Positions 1 through 8,350 of a stretch of DNA of 64,000 bases are shown here, piece by piece (position 1 is the first letter of the stretch; the number at the start of each line of letters is the position of its first letter). The notes below the pieces were generated by a model that had not been told where the DNA came from, searched no databases, and saw nothing but the letters and a program-made list of their open reading frames with translations. The translations under genes and the position numbers were made by a program. Origin of the DNA: CAWJNF01 sp963844235 (GTDB lineage: Bacteria; Actinomycetota; Thermoleophilia; Gaiellales; Gaiellaceae); contig CAWJNF010000004.1 in the NCBI GenBank assembly GCA_963844235.1, positions 930,001 through 994,000 of the forward strand. The letters are read 5' to 3'.

Positions 1-1
1 T

Positions 2-1348
2 CGCGTGTGCGGAGCCGCGCAGGAGCGGAATGTCGAGCTCGCGGGCGAGCTCCGCGATGGCCACCGGCGGATCCGAGACGTGGACGGAGGTGACGGCCGG
101 GAAGACACCCGTCTCGTCGCTGACGCGCGCCAGCGCGCGCACGATCAGGTCACACCAGGACGTCTCGTCGGCGCCGCGATACTGGGACAGATCGATCTGC
201 GCCAGCAGTACGTCGTAGTCGCCCGAGCCTGCGAGCAGCTCGAGCGAGCGAGGGTAGACGATGCGCTCGTCGTCGATCGCCCAGCAGTCGAGCGGGTTCT
301 CGGGAGCCAGGAAGTTCGGGAACTCCGCGGTGAGCGCCGACGCGAGCTTCGGCGAGAGAGGCTCGAACGGCATCGCGGCCGCCTCGCCGTGATCGGCGAG
401 GAGAGCGCACTCACCGCCGGACTCCGAGACGGCCGCGACGCGCAGCCCGCGCGGTCGGCGCCGCCGTCCGAGCACCTCGAGGGTCTCGAGGAAGTCGTGG
501 AAGTCGTCCACCTCGATGGCGCCGTGACGGCGAAGCAAGGCGGAGAAGGCGCGGTCCGAGCCGACGAGCGCGCCCGTGTGCGCCAGCGCTGCCCGCGCGG
601 CGGCAGGCGAGCGCCCGACCTTGAGGCAGACGACCGGGGTGCCGGCCGTGGCGCAGCACGCGAGCGCCTGCGCAAAGGCCGCCGGCCGTCGCACCGTCTC
701 GAGGAAGACGCCCACCGCGCGAGTTCCCCCGTCCTCGGCGAGGAAGCCGACGATGTCGGCGGCGTCTCTGACGAGCTCCCCGCCGCAGGAGACGACGACA
801 CGAAAGCCGATCCGCGGCCCGCAGGCGATGAGCGCCTCTGCGATCGAGCCCGATTGCGCCACCACCGACACATGACCCGGCAAGAACGTCGCTGGGATCG
901 TGCCGAGCCAGGGTGAGGGGCCGTCCGGCCGCGCGATACCCATGCAGTTGTGGCCGATGGCCGCGGCGCCGAGCTCGGCGGCGCGGGCGGCCAGCCTCCC
1001 TGCGACGCCCGCGGCTTCGGCCCCCGCCTCGGCGCCGATGCCCGGGATCACGAAGGAGCGGATGCCGGCCGCGGCTGCGTCCTCGAACGCCTCCTCGACG
1101 CTGCCGTGGCCTACGAGCAGCAGCGCGGTCTCCGGCAACTCCGGCAACGCGGCGACCGTCGGCGCGCAGCGCAGGCCGAGCGCGTCGGCTCTCGAGGGGT
1201 GAACGCCCCACGCCACGCCGCCGGCTCGAAGCACGTTCGCGATTGCCGCGGGCTTCGACGGCGAGGCGCCCACGACCGCGAGTGAGCGCGGGTAGAGGAG
1301 CGACGCGAGCCCGCCGCGCAGCTCATCCCCGATGGCGGTGCCCGTCAC
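2..1348 (-). CDS. Acyl-CoA synthetase (NDP-forming) family protein, C-terminus outside window
   Basis: Related to ADP-forming acetyl-CoA synthetase and succinyl-CoA synthetase alpha chains, which swap acyl-CoA and acid plus NTP through a phosphohistidine. About 449 residues are visible and the gene runs off the left edge. A CoA-binding Rossmann region (VVGASPSKPAAIANVL, about 25-40) is followed by HPSRADALGLRCAPTVAALP (about 50-69), the usual CoA-site block. AQSGSIAEALI lies near 165, and the phosphohistidine segment ALAHTGALVGSD puts His at about 257. The ATP-grasp half, if fused, would lie beyond the edge. The GTG start at 1348 lies 10 nt after the stop of the MFS gene, so the two are probably co-transcribed. 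A Pat-like protein acetyltransferase shares this core and cannot be ruled out. Confidence 0.8.
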   Translation of the reverse strand, partial: MTGTAIGDELRGGLASLLYPRSLAVVGASPSKPAAIANVLRAGGVAWGVHPSRADALGLRCAPTVAALPELPETALLLVGHGSVEEAFEDAAAAGIRSFVIPGIGAEAGAEAAGVAGRLAARAAELGAAAIGHNCMGIARPDGPSPWLGTIPATFLPGHVSVVAQSGSIAEALIACGPRIGFRVVVSCGGELVRDAADIVGFLAEDGGTRAVGVFLETVRRPAAFAQALACCATAGTPVVCLKVGRSPAAARAALAHTGALVGSDRAFSALLRRHGAIEVDDFHDFLETLEVLGRRRRPRGLRVAAVSESGGECALLADHGEAAAMPFEPLSPKLASALTAEFPNFLAPENPLDCWAIDDERIVYPRSLELLAGSGDYDVLLAQIDLSQYRGADETSWCDLIVRALARVSDETGVFPAVTSVHVSDPPVAIAELARELDIPLLRGSAHA

Positions 1349-1358
1349 AGCGGCACCA

Positions 1359-2558
1359 TCACGGACGGTGCACCGGCGACACCGTCTCCAACGCTCGAAC
1401 TCCATCGGCGGCGGCGTAGGAGCGCGCGACGACCAGGAGCCAGGCGGCGGTGCCGAGCGCCAGCCCGATAACGGCTGCGTAGGCGACTCGCGCGCCGATC
1501 GTCTCTGCAAGAGCGCCGGCCACGAGCGGCCCGACCAGCGTGGCCGTTCCCCAGCCGACGTTTACGAGCCCGAGGGCGGCGCCACGTCCGACGCCGGTAC
1601 GGAGAGCGCCTTTCGCCGTTAGAGGAAAGGAGATCGTGTAGAGCAGCGCGACCGCGAGCGCGCGCAGCGCCACCCCCGCGACGATGCTGGCGGTCTCCGT
1701 GCTGGCGACGAGCGGTACGACGGCAAGCGCCAGCGCCATGGAGCCCGCCGCCGCGGCGCCGATCGTGACGACCCGGTCGCCGAGCCGGACGCAGGCCGTG
1801 CTCCCCACGAGGAACGCCGCAGCGGCAAGCGAGAAGACCGCGCCGATCGTGCCGGAGGAAAGGCCGTTCTCGTCCAGCTGGAGCGGCGCGAGCAAACCCA
1901 CGACGCCATCCGAGATTCCGGCCAGCACCGTGATCGCCAGGGCCGCGATCAGCAGGTGCTCCCGCCGCACCGCTCGCACCGTGGTGCGGATGGAGAGCGG
2001 CTCGTGCTCCGCCTGACCGCCTCGACCCGCCGTCGCCAGGACGATCGTCACCACCACGATGCCGGCAGCCGCGATCAGAAACGGCGCACCCGTGCCCAGC
2101 GCCTCGGCGACGTAACCGGCGTACGCAGGGCCGATCGACGCACCGACGCCGGCGACCGTCATCACGGCCCCCAGCGCCGCCGAGCGCCGCCGCTCCGACA
2201 CGGAGTCGGAAAGCCATGCCGTCCCCGCCGTCCAGATCACCGCCGAGCCGATGCCGAGGACCACCCGGGCTACGAGCAGGATCGAGAACGTCTCCGTGAG
2301 GCCCTGGCCCAACGTGCCGAGTGCGAGCACGACCGCGCCCGCGAGTGCGAGCCGGCGCGCTCCGATCCGGTCGGCGTAGACCCCCACGGGTATTGCGATG
2401 ACCACCGGCGCGAGACTCGCGGCGCCGAGGAGCATCCCGGTCTGCGTCTCCGTGAGCCCGAGCTGGTCAGCGTACGTCGGCGCCAGCGGAACCATCCCGA
2501 GCAGGACGATCTCGTCGAGGAAGAGCAGGGCATAGAACGCGGCGACGAGCCTGCTCAC
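1359..2558 (-). CDS. MFS transporter
   Basis: A 399-residue major facilitator with about 12 hydrophobic segments and the loop 2-3 motif GVYADRIGARRL (about 57-68). This makes it an integral inner-membrane, probably proton-coupled, exporter or importer. The substrate cannot be read from the sequence. The GTG start is preceded by TAGTGT and 7 nt, the leaderless arrangement seen repeatedly in this window. The downstream acyl-CoA synthetase-like gene starts 10 nt after the stop, so an organic acid substrate is possible, but that is inference from position only. Confidence 0.85.
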   Translation of the reverse strand: MSRLVAAFYALLFLDEIVLLGMVPLAPTYADQLGLTETQTGMLLGAASLAPVVIAIPVGVYADRIGARRLALAGAVVLALGTLGQGLTETFSILLVARVVLGIGSAVIWTAGTAWLSDSVSERRRSAALGAVMTVAGVGASIGPAYAGYVAEALGTGAPFLIAAAGIVVVTIVLATAGRGGQAEHEPLSIRTTVRAVRREHLLIAALAITVLAGISDGVVGLLAPLQLDENGLSSGTIGAVFSLAAAAFLVGSTACVRLGDRVVTIGAAAAGSMALALAVVPLVASTETASIVAGVALRALAVALLYTISFPLTAKGALRTGVGRGAALGLVNVGWGTATLVGPLVAGALAETIGARVAYAAVIGLALGTAAWLLVVARSYAAADGVRALETVSPVHRP

Positions 2559-2635
2559 GGCGGCGACACTACACTCCGCTGGCCCCCGAGGGCCGCAGCA
2601 CGCCGGCAGCTCCTTCCTCGGGCGACTCGCGAGAC

Positions 2636-3040
2636 ATGCACGAGAAACGCATCGAGATCCGGTGGCGCGACGTCGACGGCTACGGGCACGTCAACAACGC
2701 GGCGTACCTCACGTACCTCGAGGAGGGGCGGGACGCGTGGCTCGCCTCCGTGCTCGGCAGCCTGGAGTCGATCTACGCCTACGTGATCGCCCACGTCGAG
2801 ATCGATTTCCGACGCGAGCTCCGGCACGGGGACAGGGAGGTGCTCGTCCGCTGCCGGCTCGAGCGGCTCGGGAGCTCGAGCATCCGGACACGCGAGGAGG
2901 TGCTGACGCGCGACGGCGAGCTCGCGGCCGAAGCGGCGGCGGTGCTCGTCGCGCGCGAGCTGGGCGAGGGAGGCTCGCGGCCGCTGACCGAGACCGAGCG
3001 GGCTGCCTTCGAGCAGTCGGCGGCGACCGACCGCATCTAG
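2636..3040 (+). CDS. Acyl-CoA thioesterase, 4HBT/YbgC hot-dog family
   Basis: A 134-residue single hot-dog domain. The N-terminal RWRDVDGYGHVNNAAYLTYL holds the family's catalytic Asp and the HVNNAAY turn typical of 4-hydroxybenzoyl-CoA thioesterase-like enzymes. These hydrolyse acyl-CoA to free acid and CoA in the cytosol and usually work as tetramers. Length matches the family. The ATG start follows directly on the divergent intergenic gap with the MFS gene. The specific acyl substrate is unknown. Confidence 0.85.
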   Translation: MHEKRIEIRWRDVDGYGHVNNAAYLTYLEEGRDAWLASVLGSLESIYAYVIAHVEIDFRRELRHGDREVLVRCRLERLGSSSIRTREEVLTRDGELAAEAAAVLVARELGEGGSRPLTETERAAFEQSAATDRI

Positions 3041-3059
3041 CTTCTCGCCGTCGAGCGCT

Positions 3060-3254
3060 CTACGCGGAGCCCTCGGGGGGCTCGCGTTCCTGACGCTCGT
3101 CGCGCTGCTCCTGGATCTCCCGGCGGACCTTGTCGCTCGCGCGCTTGTCCTCGTCGGACGTGTGCGGGCCGCCCCCAGGCCGCAACGCGAGATTCCGCCC
3201 CGGTCCCGGCGCCGACACCACCCGGCGTCTCTTCTTCTTCCGCTTCATGGCCAT
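3060..3254 (-). CDS. Small highly basic hypothetical protein
   Basis: A 64-residue ORF starting MAMKRKKKRRR, with a Gly/Pro-rich middle and a charged, probably helical C-terminal half (DKRASDKVRREIQEQRDERQ). It has no membrane segment. It is transcribed divergently from the cysteine desulfurase-like gene. The strong N-terminal basic patch suggests nucleic acid or ribosome binding, but no family is recognised and it may not be expressed. Confidence 0.45.
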   Translation of the reverse strand: MAMKRKKKRRRVVSAPGPGRNLALRPGGGPHTSDEDKRASDKVRREIQEQRDERQEREPPEGSA

Positions 3255-3309
3255 GCGAGCTTAGATGGCGCGACCGCCGCCGCTCGGGTCCCCTGGTAGC
3301 GTCAGCCGC

Positions 3310-4470
3310 ATGAGCGTGGCCACGATCGATCTCGAAGCTCTGCGGGCGCGTTTCGCCGCCCTGGGCGGGCCCGTCGCCCTCTTCGACGCACCGGGCGGGA
3401 CGCAGGTGCCCGAATCGGTAGTCGAGGCGATGGCAGGCTACTTGCGACACACGAACGCAAACCTCGGCGGGCCGTTCCCTTCCAGCCGGGCCAGCGACCT
3501 GATCGTCGAGCAGGCCCATCTCGCCGCCGCGGCCTTTCTCGGCGCGGCGCCGGACGAGATCGGGTTCGGCGCCAGCATGACGTCGCTCAACTTCTCGCTG
3601 ACGAGAGCCCTCGGACGCGAGCTCCGACCGGGCGACGAGATCGTCGTGACGCGGCTCGACCATGACGGCAACGTCGCGCCGTGGCTCGAGCTCGCGCACG
3701 ACCTGGGCCTCGTCGTGCGCAAGGTCGACATCGCCGGGGACACGACCCTCGATCTCGCCGATCTCGAGCGCCAGCTCGGCGACCGCACGCGTGTGGTCGC
3801 ATTCCCGTGGGCCTCGAACGCCGTCGGGACGGTCACCGACGTCGCGCGTATCGCCGAGCTCGCTCACGCCGCAGGGGCCCTGGCTTGGGTCGACGCGGTC
3901 CACTACGCGCCGCACGGGCAGATCGACGTCGTCGCGGCCGGCGCGGACCTCCTGCTCTGCTCGCCGTACAAGTTCTTCGGGCCGCACCTCGGTCTCTTCT
4001 ACGGACGCCGGGAGCTGCTCGAGCGCTGGCGTCCGTACAAGGTCCGCCCTGCTCCTGATCGTCCGGTCGCCGCCCGCTACGAGACGGGGACGCTGCCGCA
4101 CGAGGCGCTGGCCGGCTTCACCGCCGCCGTCGAGTACGTCCGCTCGGTTGGCTGGCAGGCAATCCAGGCACATGAGCGCGACCTGGGCCAAAGGCTGCTC
4201 GACGGCCTCCCCTCCCGCTACCTGCTGCACGGGCTCCCTTCGATGGAAGGGCGGGTGCCCACGTTCGCGGTTACCCACCCGGCGCGCTCGTCCGAAGAGG
4301 TTGCTTCGGTGCTAGCCGACCGGGGTTTCGCCGTCTGGTGGGGCAATTACTACGCGGTCGAGGTGATGGAGCGGCTCGGTCTCCCGGAGGGTGCCGTCCG
4401 CATCGGGATCGTCCATTACAACACCGCCGGGGAGGTCGACCGCCTCCTCGCCGAGCTCGAGATGCTATAG
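3310..4470 (+). CDS. Cysteine desulfurase-like PLP enzyme (class V aminotransferase)
   Basis: A fold-type I PLP enzyme of the SufS/NifS superfamily, closest in appearance to the 'cysteine desulfurase-like protein' subgroup. About 386 residues from ATG 3310. LDHDGNVAPW (around 113) and WVDAVHYAPHGQID (PLP Asp and His region) precede CSPYKFFGPHLG, where the Lys would form the Schiff base. A longer frame opens at 3265, but ATG 3310 lies 9 nt after a TAGCGT box and removes an unconserved Pro-rich leader. No SufBCD or IscU genes are nearby, so a role in Fe-S assembly is not supported by context; related members act as lyases or epimerases. Confidence 0.8.
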   Translation: MSVATIDLEALRARFAALGGPVALFDAPGGTQVPESVVEAMAGYLRHTNANLGGPFPSSRASDLIVEQAHLAAAAFLGAAPDEIGFGASMTSLNFSLTRALGRELRPGDEIVVTRLDHDGNVAPWLELAHDLGLVVRKVDIAGDTTLDLADLERQLGDRTRVVAFPWASNAVGTVTDVARIAELAHAAGALAWVDAVHYAPHGQIDVVAAGADLLLCSPYKFFGPHLGLFYGRRELLERWRPYKVRPAPDRPVAARYETGTLPHEALAGFTAAVEYVRSVGWQAIQAHERDLGQRLLDGLPSRYLLHGLPSMEGRVPTFAVTHPARSSEEVASVLADRGFAVWWGNYYAVEVMERLGLPEGAVRIGIVHYNTAGEVDRLLAELEML

Positions 4471-4483
4471 CGGATCCGCTATA
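4466..4483. promoter_or_regulatory. 18-bp perfect palindrome, likely autoregulatory operator
   Basis: TATAGCGGATCCGCTATA is its own reverse complement. It overlaps the stop codon of the upstream gene and the presumed -10 box (TATATT, 4480-4485) of the XRE gene that starts at 4492. A dimeric helix-turn-helix protein bound here would block its own promoter, the usual arrangement for antitoxin-type regulators. Confidence 0.65.
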
Positions 4484-4491
4484 TTGGATGG

Positions 4492-4815
4492 GTGACCGCG
4501 GGTGAGCTGCTACGAGACGCCCGAGGTCGCCACGGCCTGACCCAGAAACAGCTCGCGATGCGGGTCGGCACGACGCAGTCGGCCATCTCCAGGATCGAGC
4601 GCGACCAGGTCTCGCCCACCGTCGCGACGTTGCAGGCACTACTCGAGCAGCTGAACGAGGAGCTCGTGCTCTCCGCCAGCGAGGTGCCCTGGAGGATCGA
4701 CACGACGCTCTTCGAAGTAACGCTCCGGATGACACCTGACGAGCGGCTAGCCACCGCTACGACGTGGGGCAACTTCGCGCTCCGCATTCAAGGCGCGGCA
4801 CACCGTGCAGCGTGA
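4492..4815 (+). CDS. XRE-family HTH transcriptional regulator (antitoxin-like)
   Basis: A 107-residue cytosolic protein with an N-terminal Cro/C1-type helix-turn-helix: LLRDARGRHGLTQKQLAMRV followed by TTQSAISRIERD (about 5-40). A short C-terminal domain follows. The GTG start is 6 nt after TATATT, so the mRNA is probably leaderless. The 18-bp palindrome at 4466-4483 overlaps that promoter and suggests autorepression. It overlaps the next gene by 11 bp, so translation is probably coupled. The pair resembles a type II toxin-antitoxin or AbiE-like module. Confidence 0.8.
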   Translation: MTAGELLRDARGRHGLTQKQLAMRVGTTQSAISRIERDQVSPTVATLQALLEQLNEELVLSASEVPWRIDTTLFEVTLRMTPDERLATATTWGNFALRIQGAAHRAA

Positions 4816-5305
4816 GTTCGATCCCCTTCCACTGCTACGGGCGCTGGTGGAGCACGACGTCGACTTCGTCATGGTCGGCGGTCTGGCCGGGACACTCCAC
4901 GGATCCGCCCGGGTCACGCGCGTTCTGGATGTCGCCTATTCCCGTGACACGCAGAACCTCGTGCGGCTCGCGGCGATGCTGGGATCGGTGCACGCGACAC
5001 TGCGCGGCGCGCCCGCGGGGTTGCCCTTTCAGCCCGACGCCGAGACGCTTGCGGGGGGTGCGAACTTCACGTTCTCGACCGACCATGGAGCATTCGACAT
5101 CCTGGGCGATCCCGCGGGAGCGCCCGGGTACGAGGAGCTCCATCGCGAGGCCACGATTGTCGAGATCGCCGGCCTGCCGCTGCGCGTCGCCTCGCTCGAC
5201 CACCTGGTTCGCATGAAGGAAGCCGCCGGCCGGCCACAGGACAGGATCGACGCCGCCGAGTACCGGGCGCTCTCCGACGAGCTGCGCCGCAGGCCGTCGG
5301 CTTAG
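4805..5305 (+). CDS. Nucleotidyltransferase-fold protein, AbiEii/MNT-like
   Basis: A 166-residue protein with the nucleotidyltransferase start FVMVGGLAGTLHGSARVTR (about 20-38). The following acidic strand reads VLDVAYSRD rather than the usual T-D-D-x-D pattern, so one of the catalytic acids seems to be replaced. Activity is therefore doubtful, or the family is divergent. The GTG start overlaps the HTH gene by 11 bp. In analogous modules the NTase partner is a toxin or antitoxin that nucleotidylates tRNA or a HEPN partner; which applies here is unknown. The stop codon sits directly on the left end of the 163-bp inverted-repeat element. Confidence 0.7.
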   Translation: MQREFDPLPLLRALVEHDVDFVMVGGLAGTLHGSARVTRVLDVAYSRDTQNLVRLAAMLGSVHATLRGAPAGLPFQPDAETLAGGANFTFSTDHGAFDILGDPAGAPGYEELHREATIVEIAGLPLRVASLDHLVRMKEAAGRPQDRIDAAEYRALSDELRRRPSA

Positions 5306-5467
5306 GGGCCTGTTAGGAAACCCCAGCACGCCCGGCGGCGGGCCCAGAAGACCGTCCGGCGGCGTCCTCGGAGGCACCGTTACTTTCCCAGTAGCGGCGC
5401 CTCCTGCGTCCTTGCCGGACGGCCCTCTGGGCGAGTCCCGAAGCACCGGGGTTTCCGCACAGGCCCC
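5305..5467. repeat. 163-bp near-perfect inverted repeat (MITE-like or structured RNA)
   Basis: The left arm begins GGGGCCTGTTAGGAAACCCC and the right arm ends with its inverted partner (GGGGTTTCCGCACAGGCCCC, 5448-5467). Pairing continues inward through GCCGGACGG segments to GGAGGCACCGTTACT facing AGTAGCGGCGCCTCC around a 5-nt loop. Most mismatches are G-U compatible. The flanks CGGCTTA (5298-5304) and CGGCTCA (5468-5474) look like a 7-bp imperfect target duplication. The GGGCCTGTT tip resembles ends of IS5-type elements. No ORF lies inside. Confidence 0.6.
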
Positions 5468-5496
5468 CGGCTCATGCGGCCGGATAGCATGCCGGC

Positions 5497-6774
5497 GTGA
5501 ACAGCTTCGAGCGCACCACCCTCTCGAACGGCCTGCGGGTGGTCACGGCCCCGATGCCGCAGGCGAAGTCGGTTGCGTGCTTCGTCATGATCGCCGCAGG
5601 GTCGCGCTACGAGACGCGTGAGACGAACGGGATCGCCCACTTCGCCGAGCACATGTTCTTCAAGGGCACCGAGCGGCGTCCGACCGCCCGTGACATCGCC
5701 GGCGAGATCGACGCGATCGGCGGCGAGTTCAACGCCTTCACCGGCAAGGAATACACCGGCTACTACGTCAAGTGCGCCGCCGACCATAGGGACACGGCGC
5801 TCGACGTCCTCGTCGACATGCTGCGCCACTCGAAGTTCGACCCCGAGGAGATCGACCGCGAGAAGGGCGTCATCGTCGAGGAGATGAACATGTACTTCGA
5901 CACGCCGCGCGACTACGTCGACTCGGTCTACGACGACCTCCTCTACGGCGACCAGCCGCTCGGCTGGGACATCATCGGGACGAAGGAGACCGTGCGCGCC
6001 GCCACGCGCGAGACGTTCGTCGGCTACCTGGACAGCTGGTACCGCGCCCCGCGCATGGTCGCGGGCTGCGGCGGAGCGGTTGGCGACGACGTGGTGCAGC
6101 GGCTCGAGGCGCTCCTCGGCGACGTGCCGAACGGCTCTGCGGGAGGCCCCGAGAACGTCGAGCTGCACCAGTCGGGCCCGCAGGTGAAGGTCTTCTCGAA
6201 GACGTCGGACCAGGCGCACCTGCGCTTCGGCGTGCCGAGCTACCCGATCGACCACCCCGACCGCTACGCGCTCGGGTTGCTCGCCACCATCCTCGGCGGA
6301 GGCATGTCGTCACGCCTGTTCACGGAGGTCCGCGAGCGGCGCGGGCTCGCGTACTACGTCTACGGGTACAACCAGGGGTATACGGATACCGGCACGCTGT
6401 TCTCGCAGGCCGGCGTGGACATTAACCGGATCGACGACGCCGTCCGGACGATCGCGGCCGAGTTCGGCCGCATCGCCGCCGAGCCCGTGGAGGCAGACGA
6501 GCTCGAGAAGGCCCGGAACTACGCAAAGGGCCGTCTCGTGCTCTCGCTCGAGGACCCCAAGGGAATGATCATGTTCGGGCTCCGCGGCGAGGTGCTCGAG
6601 AACAGGATCCGCGAGCCTGACGAGGTGCTCGCCGGCTACGACGCGGTTACCGCCGTGGACATCCAGCGCGTGGCCCAGGAGCTCATCCGGGAAAACAAGC
6701 TCAACCTCGCGCTGATCGGCCCGTTCGACGACGACGACGAGCGGTTCGCGAGGCTGCTCGCGCTCTCGGCCTGA
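5497..6774 (+). CDS. M16 family zinc metallopeptidase (processing protease)
   Basis: A 425-residue pitrilysin/MPP-type protease. The inverted zinc motif HFAEHMFFKG (about 46-55) supplies two His ligands and the catalytic Glu. The distal Glu lies in the downstream helix EEIDREKGVIVEEMNMYFD. A second M16-type domain carries FGVPSYPIDHPD and the RERRGLAYYVY clamp motif (about 281-291). Bacterial one-chain enzymes of this size act as homodimers in the cytosol. The GTG start is 6 nt after TAGCAT, suggesting a leaderless mRNA. Such genes often follow pnp; that neighbour is absent here. Confidence 0.9.
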   Translation: MNSFERTTLSNGLRVVTAPMPQAKSVACFVMIAAGSRYETRETNGIAHFAEHMFFKGTERRPTARDIAGEIDAIGGEFNAFTGKEYTGYYVKCAADHRDTALDVLVDMLRHSKFDPEEIDREKGVIVEEMNMYFDTPRDYVDSVYDDLLYGDQPLGWDIIGTKETVRAATRETFVGYLDSWYRAPRMVAGCGGAVGDDVVQRLEALLGDVPNGSAGGPENVELHQSGPQVKVFSKTSDQAHLRFGVPSYPIDHPDRYALGLLATILGGGMSSRLFTEVRERRGLAYYVYGYNQGYTDTGTLFSQAGVDINRIDDAVRTIAAEFGRIAAEPVEADELEKARNYAKGRLVLSLEDPKGMIMFGLRGEVLENRIREPDEVLAGYDAVTAVDIQRVAQELIRENKLNLALIGPFDDDDERFARLLALSA

Positions 6775-6823
6775 CGCGCCCGGCTCAGCGGGCCGAGCCA
6801 TACGATCCCGTACCATCCGCGCG

Positions 6824-8308
6824 GTGAGCCCCGAGGGTTCTGGCAGCGGCGAGCCGGAGTTCGAGCGGCGCGACGCGGATCGCTACCACACGGGGCGCGA
6901 GAGCTGGTGGACGGAGCGCGCCCCCGGCGCCGGCCTGCCGGGCGAGCGATCCCACGGGAGCGTGCACGAGCCGGCCCGGCAGACCCCGGTGTACGACGAG
7001 ACGGACGTGCTCGTCGTCGGTGGCGGGCCGGCGGGGTGCGCCGCCGCTGTCGCCGCTTCGCGGCTGGGCGCCCGGGTGACGCTCGTCGAGCGCTACAACC
7101 ACCTCGGCGGGCTATCGACCGGGGGGCTCGTCATCTGGATCGACCGCATGACCGACTGGCAAGGTCTTCAGGTCATCAGCGGATTCGCGTCCGAGATCCT
7201 CGAGCGCCTGCCGGAAGACGCCATCGCCGGCGCCCCGCCGGAGCTCTGGGGCTCGACCGACCACGATGCGGTCGGCCACTGGCGCGAGCGCCTGAGCGCC
7301 TTCCGAGACACGGTCACCTGGTCGCCCATGATCGATCCGGAATGGCTCAAGGTCGTCTCTGCCGACCTCCTGCTCGAGGCCGGCGTGCGGCTCCTCCTGC
7401 ACTCGTGGGTGGTCGCGCCGATCCTCGACGGGCGCAAGCTGCGAGGCGTCCTTTTCGAGAGCAAGGAGGGACGCCGCGCGATCCTTGCAAAGGTCGTCGT
7501 CGACGCCACCGGCGATCTCGACGTTTGCGCCGGTGCGGGCGCCCCGTACGAGTCCGACTTCGAAGCCGAGGGCAGCAACGTCCAGCACTGCGTGAACACC
7601 GCCTGGATGTGGGCAGGAGTGGACTTCGGCCGGTGGCTCGCCTTCAAACAGGGCCAGCCGGAGTCCTACCAGGCGCTGCTCCAGGAGGGCCGCGAGGGGC
7701 TCGGCTACCTCGAGACGCCGCACGTCGGCTGGCGGGATGACGTGGTCCTGTTCCTCGGCCCGCGTCTGGCCGGCTACAACGCCCTCGAGATCGGCGACCT
7801 GACGACGGTGGAGCTCGAGTCGCGCCGCCGCATGATCGCCCATCTCGACTTCTTCCGACGGCATGCGCCGGGGTTCGAGCACGCCTGGCTCTTGCTGTCG
7901 GCGCCGCAGATCGGCGTCCGGCACACGCGCCGGCTCGTCGGGGTACGGAAGCTGCAAACGGGCGACTGGAAGGCCGGAGTCCGCCACGACGACGAGATCG
8001 GCGTATCGCCGTCCCCGTCGCAGAAGTTCGCGAACGTGTCGGTTCCGTATGGGGCGCTCGTGCCGATAGAGCTCGACAACGCCCTCGTAGGAGGCCGTCA
8101 CATCGCCACCGACGCCTCCACGCAGGCGTTCATGCGCGAGATCCCGCAGTGCTGGCTCACCGGTCAGGCAGCCGGTGCTGCGGCGGCGATCTCGGCAGGG
8201 ACGGGCACCCTCCCCAGGGCGATCGACGTGGCGGAGCTCCGGCACGAGCTCCGCCGACAAGGGGTCTACGTCCAGCCCGAGCGCGCGCCGGCCGCGTCCA
8301 CGTCGTAG
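6824..8308 (+). CDS. FAD-dependent oxidoreductase
   Basis: A 494-residue flavoprotein of the FAD_oxidored (HdrA/thiazole-like) group. The dinucleotide fold DVLVVGGGPAGCAAAVAAS lies at about 63-81, followed by ARVTLVERYNHLGGLSTGG. A C-terminal FAD block, NALVGGRHIATDASTQAFMR, ends in GQAAGAAAA. The N-terminal 60 residues are charged and not conserved in appearance. The GTG start follows TACCAT by 7 nt. An amidohydrolase follows 42 bp downstream, so the two may act on the same unidentified substrate. Confidence 0.8.
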   Translation: MSPEGSGSGEPEFERRDADRYHTGRESWWTERAPGAGLPGERSHGSVHEPARQTPVYDETDVLVVGGGPAGCAAAVAASRLGARVTLVERYNHLGGLSTGGLVIWIDRMTDWQGLQVISGFASEILERLPEDAIAGAPPELWGSTDHDAVGHWRERLSAFRDTVTWSPMIDPEWLKVVSADLLLEAGVRLLLHSWVVAPILDGRKLRGVLFESKEGRRAILAKVVVDATGDLDVCAGAGAPYESDFEAEGSNVQHCVNTAWMWAGVDFGRWLAFKQGQPESYQALLQEGREGLGYLETPHVGWRDDVVLFLGPRLAGYNALEIGDLTTVELESRRRMIAHLDFFRRHAPGFEHAWLLLSAPQIGVRHTRRLVGVRKLQTGDWKAGVRHDDEIGVSPSPSQKFANVSVPYGALVPIELDNALVGGRHIATDASTQAFMREIPQCWLTGQAAGAAAAISAGTGTLPRAIDVAELRHELRRQGVYVQPERAPAASTS

Positions 8309-8350
8309 TCCAGGCGGCGACGGGGCGCCTGTTCGGTATCGTCGGTCGGG

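Noticed and set aside
3037..4278. Long minus-strand ORF of 413 codons opposite the cysteine desulfurase-like gene
   Set aside because: Its sequence is Arg/Glu/Asp-rich and shows no fold; it mirrors the coding frame on the other strand, a common high-GC effect. The plus-strand PLP enzyme has clear motifs.
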